Shown here: positions 53,701-64,000 of the stretch, piece by piece
Layout: every line of letters starts with the position of its first letter
How positions within the stretch are numbered: the stretch's first letter is position 1
DNA from: Hyalella azteca
Taxonomy: Eukaryota > Arthropoda > Malacostraca > Amphipoda > Hyalellidae
Assembly: GCF_000764305.2 (NCBI RefSeq)
Contig: NW_025947027.1
Coordinates: 1 to 64,000, forward strand
Direction of reading: 5' to 3'
Length of the DNA stretch: 64,000 bases
Program-made: the position numbers and the translations under genes
The notes under the pieces: model-generated
What the model saw: the letters and a program-made list of their open reading frames with translations, nothing else
What the model was told of the DNA's origin: nothing
The model's database searches: none

Positions 53701-56700
53701 CTATTGCTGGGTCATCATGCCCCTGGGGGACCCACTTCTTCTGCCACCTCCCATCATGTAAGGAGGAGCAACTGATGACTGCACCATTGATCTGATTCGA
53801 CGCTGGGCAGACTGAAAAACCATAGCAGTATTATTGCAAGAGCATTATGGAAATGTATGTGCATTTAGCCACATCATGTTCTCATTGAAAAAGAAAAGCA
53901 AGTATTTCGATCTAATAAAGTAAGTAGTCGTAATAAAGTAGTAAGCAAGTAAAATCAAGTATTTCGGTCAAATTCTGCGCTTATCTTTCCAAGCTACCTG
54001 TAATGAAACTTAGGATGGCACATTCAATTACCTGAACGGCATAGAATTGTCCCATGATTTGAACGGTGGTTTCCTCATCTTGCGTAGCGCCTAGCTGTGG
54101 CAACTTGATACTGGCACCGGTCTGGCGTTGAAGATCGCGTACGTTTTGGCCACCTTTTCCTATCAAACGGCCCACCTAATGCACAGAGCAAAGTTTTTTC
54201 AAAGTTACATTTGAAACTGTAGGCGTGGGCACACAAGCTCATGGACATTTATCATTTCTATATTTTACAGTTACAGCTCTCAGTTTACACCTAGTATCTA
54301 TGTTTATCGACTAATTGACTATAGGGAAATCTTTAAAAACGTGCAACAAATTGTTACAACTACAAGTTAGGATTTGGGAGACAGATTTTCGAATCTAGTC
54401 TTTAAGAACTGTAGGATAGAACGCCATATTTCAGCGATTGATCTTACCTGGGATGAAGGAATCAGGACCTCGACCGTTAGCTTGACGTCGTCGTAGCCAA
54501 AAGCGTACTCTTCACGGATTTTCTCGAAAATTAAGTACTGGGCCTGGGAGGGAGGGGGGAAGTTCTTATTCTTAGCAATTTCAACGGAATTTGTAGAAAT
54601 GTCCTTAACGACTACTGCCACAATCGAGGCTACTGCTCATCTCAAAAAAAGTGCTCAAAGTACGAACAAAAAGGAAACTGCAGCGGCAATCCTGGTCAAA
54701 AGAATTACTCATTTATCCACTTCAGCTCTCCGTCCGAAAATCTGCCTGGTGCGATAGTCATTCCTATTCCACGCATCGGGTCTCTTCTGAGAACATTAAT
54801 GTGAACACAAATTTCCAGCACATTCGTTTAGTTATTCATTAAAAATGGCTGCATTTAACTTTTTTCCGGCATATTTCAAGGTTCATACCTTCCACTGCGC
54901 TTCGGGGGTGCCAACTACTGTGACTTTCCTCTCCGGCACGTCAGTCATGTTCATATTATCTTGTGGAGCGCTTTCTTGCGCCGCAATTTTGACGGAGGCT
55001 CCAGAGAAGCGAATGATGTTGCGGATGTGCGAACCTTTAGTGCCAATGATGGCACCAACTGAATAATTGGGAATATAAAGGAACGCTGTCTCTTCGCAGT
55101 TGTCAGAGTAGCTGCCGGAAGAGAAAGGCGCCGGGTACATTGGAGTGTACCCAAGGCTACTTCCATTACCGCTGCCACCGCCATACATGCCAGGTCCTCC
55201 ATGCATAGGGCCCATGGAGTTCATGCCCCCTCTATCTCCTCGAGGACCTCCCGAGCCCACAGTTGACATCATGGCCATGGGATGAAGGCCAGGGAACATG
55301 GAGCTTTGAGGAGCAAAGCTTTGCAGATCGCTCTCATAACTCTGGCGAAGCTTGGCGCTTACGGCGTTTTCGGCCTTTGCAATATCGTCAATGGAACCCT
55401 GCAAGCCCACCAAACAATTGTCAAGTTGCACATTAAGCTCAGACACCCTACAGCTAGAAACGTTTCATGCATTCACGCTCAAGTACAAGTATTCCAGCAA
55501 AATAAGTTTCCGAATAAATTTAAAGCAAAATTTTACTCCAAATGTAACTTATAAAAAGTGGTCAGCCATTGGGTCTAAGGATTACTAGGTTGGAGGCAGA
55601 ATGCCAACAGAGAAGTCAAAATTGAAATTGTAATGCAACTAATAACTACAAATCTCATTTCGAATATTTCCATGCAGAATGCGAGTTTGCAAAGCAAAAG
55701 GATATCTTCGGGATTGACTTCGTACAACGCAACTAATATCAATGCAGCTAAGTCGCTGTAACGATTTTGTCGAAATAAACTTGTGTAAGGTTGTGGGACA
55801 CTTGTGTGACATTAGGTTGATCTAAATTCCAGATTAATTATTCAATGACCCATCATTTATATTTTGACAGCTTACTTTGATTGTGATGATGCGTTCCAAG
55901 TTAAATGAATTAATGTCATTAACGCTGGAAACTGTAATTTTGGTGTTAGTGTCCTCCATGATTTTCTTGATAGTCGCGCCTCCCTTCCCGATGATGCGGC
56001 CGATGAGATTGTTGTGAGCCAAGATCTTCAGCGAGACCTGTTTGAAAATTTTGCGTTCAAGAACTATTTTCAATTTCTTTGAGATTGCGCTTCGCTCATA
56101 AAGAATTTCGGAAAGTTGACAAGGTTGAGCAATTATGCTCAGAAAATAAACTCATCCGAGAAAAAGAAAACCTAATGGATGATCTTATCACAAAAAAATT
56201 TGTTAATGGCAACATTTCAACAAGTATTGCAAGCGGGCAATGGAAAGATATGTTGTCGTTTAACGAATTTATCGTCATTCTTCTTCAACTATTAATATCA
56301 ATACTGTGAGAATAAAACTATTTAAACTTGCGTTCTAAGGAATGAAATAAGATATTCTTGTTCATAAAAATTCAATGAGCTAATAGAGCCGAATTGTCAG
56401 AATATAAATCAAGCATGCCTAATTAGTAATTGACAGGATTGATAAAATTTGCCTCTAATTATGCAAGGCTAAATTTATGAGAATGAAACTAGTGGGTATA
56501 GAAAACTATGGAACTCGGGCCTAGTCTCACCTCGCCACCCTTGTTGGTCTTGTCGCTCTCCTCCTGCATGACCTCCAAGATGCGCTTGCAGGCACTAGTG
56601 CAGTTCTCAGGGTTGCCGTAAATAGTGATGGCTTTTTCCAGAGACCCAGCGTTGTCCTTGCGGTGAACATCCACGCGAGCACGGCTCTGTCAAATTCAAA

Positions 56701-58875
56701 TTAACAATAATTTTCACAATTTGTTTACCAATACTGCCGCACCGTTCAATAATTTAAAAGAGTTACTTTTTCAAACAAGTTAAAGTGTGTACAATGCCAT
56801 ATGTACAGGCATTTCAGAGCCGACCACTGGAGCGCCCTCAGAAATTTTCCACCACATGCTGAAAATTAGTTCACATATTCAAGAAAAGTGGGAGAAAATT
56901 TGTCGATTCGATTTCACCTTAATGCTCCAAACTTGTTCACAGTTTATGATCACTTAATCCAAGCAATGGCCACCGAGATCCAATTTGGTAGCCCATATCT
57001 ACGTCTGAATACGAATGGATAATTTACTAATGGCAGGTACAGTGGCCTGATTCGTGAATTATATCCAGATCAATTATTATCACATAGTTCTAATTTCTTC
57101 ATCGCACATCCAAAGCCGCTATTAAAAGCTTGCATGAAGGCCGGAAGTTAATAGCCGCTTATACATGACCGCATTTCTGTCCGTAGCAGCAAGAATCTTT
57201 GTTATATTTATTGGTCCTCCAAATACTATAACAATTTTCGCAAAGCATAAATGTTGCGTAGTGAAACGAGAGGTACCGTAATCATAAGATAAAAAATTTT
57301 GTTCATGCCTACCCTCGTCTCTGAATATGAAACAAATAGAACAATCTGCCTCTGGTGTATAACACATCTTGAGATAACCAGAGGACAGTGGTAATGTTAA
57401 ATTTTAGAGTAACCCGTTGTAAGACGAGTAGCAGCCCTAATCGAAGTATATTTTACACACGAATTCTCACAAAAAAAATAGTTTCGGATCGTCATGCTTA
57501 CTCTTCGTGAAATAAAGGGAACGCATTGTCGTTCGGTGTGGGCGTTTGTTAAAAAACAAAATCGGGATCTATGTACCTGTTGTGTGATGGCGCGGATGGT
57601 GGCGCCCTGCCGTCCAATGATGGCGCCAACCATCTCAGAGAGCACGAGGATCCTGAGAGGAAACTCAGCCGCATGTCTGTGCTGAATACCGCCCATACCA
57701 CCGCCACCGGTCATAATGCCACCACGGCCTCCGCCCTGCTGGGATCGTGGCACCCTCGACCGTCTGTCCACCAGCCTATCCACTCTGATGGTGTGGCCGC
57801 CGTCCATGGAAGCACCGTTGAGACGCTGGGCTGCGTCACGCGCGCTTTCGGCCGTGGAGAAGGTCACGTGAACCACCTGCAGGATTTAGGTGTGAGCGAG
57901 ACGCGTGGAAGACGTCATGTCAATCACAAGCTTGACAGAAGGCGAGTAGTTTTAACCTCAGCTGACTGGTAGTTTCAATCTAGAAGGTTCAATCATTTCT
58001 TGAAGGATACCTGTACCAATTATTAAAATCGAAAAGAGCGGTTATATAGGAGCCAGCATTTTCATCATCGATAAGCCAGCGCAGCCCACATAGGTAAGTC
58101 ACGTTTTCTTCATAGACGAACCGTTTTGCACCCTCAAATGTTTTCAGTGAATCTTCTTTTCTCAACTTATGGATATTCGAGACCCTAATACAGGGAGAAA
58201 CTGGAGGGCAAACGTTACAGTAGAAATAAAATTTGAAGCTACCTGTGATCCGGTAGTTATGAAATTAGGTTAATCGTACAAATGTATCCATATTAATTTA
58301 AAACAAGCACAGCTATAACCGCTCAAAACTAGGAAACAACAGCTTAAAAAGGACCATGGATCTGTTCACAAGACTGATAACAGATCTAAATATTATAATA
58401 CGGCGGCCTAATTATAAATAAAATTTAGGAAAGGAAAGGATTTGGGAGGCAGAACTCAAAATCATACGCGCCTATTTTTCACTACACAGAACCTATTAGA
58501 CTTTCCATCTAACTACCAGTTTTGCCCATTACTTTTACCTTATACTCAGATATTATCACTTGCTACTATGTAGCCCTGGCAAACTCCTAAATATCGCAGC
58601 TCCAACGTTCAAGACTACAAAGAATAATAAACTCTAGCCCATTCCTCACTGCATCGCTTCACGGTGTGTGAAGGGCTCAGCTATCATAACTTCAACCGAC
58701 ACAATTGTGAAAATTTTCGCTTCAAAAGTTTCAATGAATTCTCACCTGAGTTTGTCCGTCCCTGCTTTCGTATTTCTCGCTTTTAGTGACTTCCCCAACA
58801 GTCTGCAACAAAGATGTGAGCTCATCAGGGTGGGCGTTCACTGGTACGCCGCTCACCCTCACTCGCGTCTCCAAC
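53701..58875 (-). CDS. Imp: IGF2BP/Imp RNA-binding protein, 5' end missing
   Basis: Minus-strand exons in order are 58746-58875, 57577-57876, 56531-56686, 55876-56037, 54889-55398, 54448-54537, 54032-54175 and 53701-53811 (stop TAG). All introns are GT-AG and phases agree; about 533 residues are visible. RRM2 starts TRVRVSGVPVNAHPDEL and continues VVHVTFSTAESARDA. Four KH domains follow, with GXXG loops GRQG, GKGG, GTKG and GKGG, and KH-family words such as LKILAHNNLIGRIIGKGG. A glycine/methionine-rich linker separates KH2 and KH3. The tail ends RRSGSPRGMMTQQ. The family binds mRNAs in the cytoplasm and controls their localisation, stability and translation. The first exon begins in phase 2, so a start exon (perhaps RRM1) lies upstream and was not found with confidence. 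Confidence 0.93.
57311..57363 (-). repeat. 53-bp dispersed repeat, copy 1
   Basis: ACCCTCGTCTCTGAATATGA and the following 33 bp match 61768-61820 with about five differences. It lies in the IGF2BP intron before KH1b. On the minus strand it can read CSICFIFRDEG and ends at a GAGG/GT donor-like step. Confidence 0.7.
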
Positions 58876-59133
58876 CTAAAAAGAAAATAATTTTAATTAT
58901 ACCCCTACAGATACTTTCGCACATTCAAATTTTATTGAAATCAAATAAATAAACTCGAGTCTAGCAAAATGAGACATAGGCGGAAATTAGCGCCCATGCA
59001 CACCGACATTTTTCAATATTAGCGATGGTGACAGGACATAAATGCTCAACGAGCGCTTATAGGAACGAGCGAGCGCGCAAGCTTGCAATGGCGACGCATT
59101 TGTGGGATTGACATTTAGTTAATACTAACGCAC

Positions 59134-59240
59134 CTGGCGGCGCCATATCCTCTAACGGGTGCTGGAAAATGGCGCCTAACGTTTTCAATACCTTTGAACA
59201 GCAACTGCCAACTTGCTTGTTTACAGTAAGCAATGCCGGT
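59134..59240 (-). other. Weak candidate upstream exon of IGF2BP
   Basis: A donor-like GCCAG/GTGCGT ends at 59134. The frame that joins IGF2BP at phase 2 is open upstream for about 35 codons (ending FPAPVRGYGAAR). No ATG lies in that frame and the residues do not resemble RRM1, so it could be noncoding or not an exon at all. Confidence 0.2.
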
Positions 59241-61767
59241 TTAATCTTGGTTAAAACACACATGCACAACGTAATTACCGTCAATTCAATTAGATGAAGA
59301 AAATTTCCATTTCAACGGACCGCACAGTTGTCTTGTTAAGTAACTCTGGGCATATTTCCGAAAGCAAGTTAATTGTTAATTAACAATAGCTAACCTCTAA
59401 ATAGTCAGACGTGGTCTTACGAGATTTTTGGAGCAGAGTCTACGCGGCGTCTGATAGGAAGCACAGATGTACGGACACCTGCGCGCCTATTTTACACCTG
59501 AACTCTTTCCATTAGCTCTTCTCTATCGCCTGCCACATGCAACTGGGGCTTTTTCGAACCCAACCATCAGAGATCAAATGTATTTGTGCAGTCAAAAGCA
59601 GCGCAATGCGCAAGAAATTTGATTCTGTGTTACGTGTAAGTACTATGAACGAAAGTTTGAAACGGTCAATTAATACAACAATATGTATACAAACAACAAA
59701 GTAAACGATCTCGCACGCTTTAATTCAATCTTATAAAATAAATTCTTAATGTTGCTGTGATTTCGTAATATCTGGTCAAGAAACCTCTAAAAAATATCAA
59801 TGCAAGCTAATTTAGTAGTGTAAGCTAAGTGGCAAGTGAGAATATTCAATTGCACGTTTCGAAAGCCTTGTAAAAGTTAATGCCGGATTATTTACACAAA
59901 TACGCTGACAACTTTCAAAAAGCCGTAATAATAATTTGAAGGTGTATGAACGCCGGGGCACACGAGAGAGAGAACTTAAAAACCGGTAGCAGCAGAGAGG
60001 AAAGCGTCGAGGCTTCATGACGCGCCAGCGTCACTCTCGCGATCAATATAAGAGGCTCGCTGGCACACGCACCCTCGAGAAGGCTTCCAGTGCGCACGCA
60101 CCAAGTCTACGTACAGAGCACGTGCAAAACTTACGGTCTGAATAATATAGAAAACGCTGCGTCGCCCACGCAATCGCGCACAGTTCATATACATTGAGTA
60201 ATGAGGGTGTTTTACAACTGTTGTACGCTAGGAATCAAAACCGCTCATTAGGCGAATGAAGAAACCCACAACAGAAAGAAGAATTCGCTACACATTATAC
60301 CTAGTCCGTGAAACAATGCTTGCTCAAGATTTTGCGCCTTACAGCCTTAAGAGAATACTTATTCTGAGTAAATCACCGATGAAAATTACAAGCATCTGGA
60401 AAGGCTAAAGCACTAACCGATACCTCTGCAGTCTGCACAGTACAACAACTCACACCGTAAGCAATGTATAAATGAATGGTATTCCAAAGGGAGAAGTAAA
60501 TACTTCGCTTTGAGCAAAAAATAATTGATCACCAAGACCTGAACACTAGGATAGCCGACGGATCTCCAAGTTGATGGAAACCATGATGGAGCAACCACAT
60601 CGAAATTCTATTTCAAAAATACTTTCGCCTCCGTTGTACGGCTTGGTCGCAAGGAGTCTATATGCGCCAGCACGTAAAGAGGAAACTTTCATGGCGGGTG
60701 AGGGTGACGCGAGGGACGAAAGCGAGGGGAAGCGCTCTAGTTAAACACGAGTGAACTGCAATGTGAGGTCATTGGGTACATTCTACGCTAACACGTATAG
60801 CATTACGGGGGAGACTTCTACGTTTTCCCCCGAAATGAGCTGCAGGTGCAAATATTTCTTAACTTACTGAGAAGAACTACAGTTATAGGTGTCATAAAAT
60901 TCCATAAGCTTGCTGGCAAGTTCAATAGAAACAAATTTGACATATCCAACCACCAAAGCAAATGATATGAGAATTACCGAAGCGAGTCAACAGGTATTCA
61001 TGTAAAAAGAATTATTCTCAAGTCTACCTATAGCAGCACGATGGATTGGCTGGCGGTGGGCATGCAACCGAAGTTAAGCAGTCCGCTCAACTTCACTTTT
61101 TCTACACGCAAGCTACGCCAATATAACGTCACCTTTCTGGGTTTTCTCCTGTACAAATGAACTATTTCGCTACAAGCACACGTCTGCCCTTTAGACAAGT
61201 GATGGAAAATCCACGTTTTGATCGGACAAGAACGACGTTTAGAAATTAGTTATGAACTGCTTTAAATTAGGTTGCGCTCACCCAAGGTTCAATTATCGAC
61301 CATTATGATCAGACATTTATCATCTTCTTGAGGCCTAATCAGGATTGAAGATGCTTTTCACGCCGTTTGCTCTAACAAGCTTTTCGTGGCACATACATAC
61401 TGCAAATCACATCAATTACCAAGTTGAATGCAATGGACCGATCGATAATTTCAAATATTTCTCAAGACCTTTACTGCTATATAATCACGAAAGGTACAAA
61501 TAGGACCAGAAAGCGCAGCTTAGAAGGCAAGTTGTGGCTAGTCTCTAGCCACGTTAGAAGGCGTGCGACGCGATAGCGGCGTCGCCGGAAACAGATAAGC
61601 TGATATACTCCGGTTCTACAGTCACCAAACTGTGTTTCATGTGAACAAACACATGCGCTATAGTCAAGGAGGCTGCGACCCAAGCATATAAATCTCCGTG
61701 ATCTAGATTGGTTGTTGCGTGGTGTAATGAGAGTTAATCATTATATTGAAAATTTTGTACGTGACTA

Positions 61768-61820
61768 ACCCTCGTCTCTGAATATGAAACAAATGGAACA
61801 TTCTGCCAATGGTGTATCAC
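61768..61820 (-). repeat. 53-bp dispersed repeat, copy 2
   Basis: It matches 57311-57363 at about 90 percent. The similarity stops on both sides. Confidence 0.7.
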
Positions 61821-62480
61821 GGATCAAATCGGCCTTAAACAAATTAAAGTAGGACCTAAAAATTTTTATTTCAACGAATATCACCAACTTGTTATTAGGG
61901 AAGTTCCACTGTAAAACTACGTAACCCGTTATGTTGTTAAAAGTTACTAACGTTCTAGTCGAGGTTCAGAAAAATCTCGCCGGGGATTCTATAACTATAG
62001 ATCTAGAATGAGCTTGGATCCAGCACAATAAAGATATTGCGGTCCTTACCTTTTTCTCCGACAGGCAAAAAGTCAAAGACAAGCAAGATGGTTAAAAATC
62101 AAGAATAAAATTAACTTAGGAAACTCAAATAGCCCGTTACGCGCACGAGTGAATCGTGCGATCGTACCATTTTATAACAAGTAATATGAAAGAACTAGTT
62201 TGAATAAGAGACAGACGTTCCAGGAGGGAAGTAATCAGTGAGAAGCGTGATGAGATCACAGGCTTCACAAAGCGGTCGAGAAGTTTCCTGTTCGACTACA
62301 ACGGACCGGAAGCTGAGCGCAGGCACGACTGAGCTCTGACTAAAGCTCCATAGAAATAAATGTTATCAGTGATCACATGCGGGACAAGGCCGAGGCTAAA
62401 CACAGAACTGACAGCCCAAGCGAGTCTTAACCGGATACAGCGAACTAATTCGTCAGAAACTAGATCAAAAGAAATGGGGC

Positions 62481-62705
62481 TTATTTACAGCAAGAATCGC
62501 AATCGACAATAGAAGGAGGGGAAATCTTATCAAGATTGAAAATTTTACCAAGGGTCAACATAAAAGCTAGGGGGTCAATATCCTTGCCGTTGAACTCTAC
62601 ATTGGAAATCAAGTGTACATTAGTCCAGCCTAGCTCTTGCCACAATCTTCCATTTTTATTAAACTTGCAGTAAACTAGATTCTTGTGAAAGCCTGTTTCC
62701 CTAAT
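62481..62705 (-). other. Possible coding exon without its own ATG
   Basis: A 74-codon open frame follows an acceptor-like TCTAGATTAG. It reads ETGFHKNLVYCKFNKNGRLW and later VEFNGKDIDPLAFML before TAA at 62481-62483; GTAAAT at the stop could instead be a donor. Residue composition is protein-like, with little low complexity. I do not recognise the family. A chance frame of this length is quite possible. Confidence 0.25.
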
Positions 62706-64000
62706 CTAGATTGAAACATCACTAAAACTAAATATCGCATTTATATATATGGTGCCATAGCGCACCACATGTATAGAGAGGGCTACCGAGACAAAGTTTA
62801 ACCCCTAAAATGGCAGGGCTCGCAACCGGTCGCACGCTTCTCCATATTAGTATCATGGGTTGAGCGCGTTTCTTACTTCCACGTTTCAAACAATAATTCT
62901 GAAGCAAACCTCTGACAAAAACCCTCAAACCTCAGACTCAAATAATAATAAAAAAAGGGAACTGGCTCCAAGTCTTCGGAATCAATGAATCTGCCAAACC
63001 GTCTATCCCCTCAAATTCATGCGCGAAAATTTGGAACGATTGAAGCTTTGAAGGTTTAATGATTCGAAAATAGTTTGACTAAAGGTCAGCTACAGTGCAA
63101 CCTCAAGGAGAAGAAAACAAGGATTTAGGCGAGATAGCGTGCCAAAAACCAAACAGGCCTCAAAAAATGAACGCGGATTGAAGGATATGCAAGATGGCGG
63201 TCGCCTCGTGAGGGTAGCCAGTGGCGAAGTGCACGCTGCAAGGGGCGGAGCAAGATGCATCTCGCATGCATCCCGTCCGCGTTTCTCAAGCATCTAGCGT
63301 TTTCTTAGGTGGTCCATCACATGGACCAAGTAGCGTCCGTCAGACGCTGAGCCATTGTTATCAAACGCATGAAATTAACAACTTTCTTGCCTACTCCGGA
63401 TCAACTACACACAAAATTGTAGAGATGAACGTCATGAATGAAAAAGATAACAATTCGACAGGGGAACTACGGTAATACCACAAGTCAACAGGAAGAAACC
63501 TCAACGTGGTGGCAAATTTAGGGACAGATTCTCGCTAGCAATAGACGTGTGCTCACTTTGGAAAATTAGTTCTTCAGGATAGAAACTGGCTATCAAACAG
63601 CACAAGCATCTAGCATCACTATTCCCACTCAAGTTCAACCGAGACTATGTTGTAATCGGGTAAATGACTCACGGAGTTTAGCAATCGGTGATTTTCTCGT
63701 AAAGCTATGGAGAGCTAGGCTCAGCATTCGGTAATTGAGACGAATTAGATTATTTAGGCAGCAGTATCAACACTTGCATTAATTTTTCTAGATACGAATG
63801 ACCGGCCAAGTAATCCTAATGGACAAATCTCTGGCAACTGGATACTGGCCAATATAAAAACAAAAGCTTAGCTCTTGCCTACTCCGAGTTGAAGCCCTGG
63901 TAACTATATAATTACTTATCTCGCACATCAATTCAGGAGCTATGTTGGGTTCAGATCCAATTTTTTCGAGAACGATGGCGCTATGCAAGTAATATGGCAT

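Larger units (their letters stand above)
59241..64000. other. Presumed IGF2BP upstream intron/promoter region
   Basis: No confident exon was found. GC- and CpG-richer patches lie at 59935-60130, 60650-60740 and 63180-63310 and may mark promoters. A minus-strand TCTTATATTGATCG at about 60040-60055 is a weak TATA-like site. Copy 2 of the 53-bp repeat is at 61768-61820. Confidence 0.35.

Noticed and set aside
54883..55202. Alternative frames over the KH3 exon
   Set aside because: The frame with GTKG and correct phase at both splice sites is the IGF2BP one.
57571..57972. 133-codon plus-strand frame
   Set aside because: It is antisense to the GC-rich IGF2BP RRM2/KH1 exon and only mirrors its codon structure.

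Overview
This is an AT-rich stretch of an animal nuclear genome, most likely an arthropod and possibly a crustacean. It has GT-AG spliceosomal introns, a Penelope-like retroelement with a GIY-YIG endonuclease, tRNA-derived SINEs, pogo-like and other DNA transposons, and a Rab that resembles the arthropod RabX4 type. The lineage call is inference from gene families; no species is claimed.

Four host genes can be assembled exon by exon, with splice phases that agree throughout. (1) An RBM28/Nop4-type nucleolar protein with four RRMs lies on + at 10641-16877 (11 coding exons, 776 aa). (2) A Rab GTPase follows on + at 17357-24689 (6 exons, 203 aa), only 479 bp downstream. (3) A FoxJ2/3-type forkhead factor lies on + at 43994-48199 (6 exons, 754 aa). 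(4) An IGF2BP/Imp RNA-binding protein lies on - at 53701-58875 (8 exons, 5' end not found), convergent with the forkhead gene. The two RNA-binding genes and the two regulatory genes do not form an operon-like unit.

Positions 1-8300 are a transposon graveyard. An outer inverted-repeat element (367-5290) is interrupted by a pogo-like element (660-2753), which itself contains an element with perfect 8-bp target duplications (1081-1617). The outer element is also interrupted by a long-TIR element (3151-5213) that holds a SINE and a cysteine-rich single-exon gene. Two further TA-flanked elements (5478-5900, 6185-7474), a second SINE and an interspersed repeat follow.

The first Rab intron holds a Penelope-like element (19243-20659) with about 300-bp inverted termini, each arm carrying a hammerhead-ribozyme-like motif. 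It sits inside a GC-rich hAT-like repeat. A second, decayed Penelope copy lies on - at 27690-29040 and is split by another repeat. RBM28 intron 6 carries a small transposon derivative in which the two ends of a transposase frame are fused.

Positions 29480-43990 are gene-poor, with tandem repeats, hairpins and a long fold-back (41326-41653). Positions 49854-53700 fit a long IGF2BP 3' UTR that contains one let-7 seed match. Positions 58876-64000 are the presumed IGF2BP upstream intron and promoter region, with two weak candidate exons.
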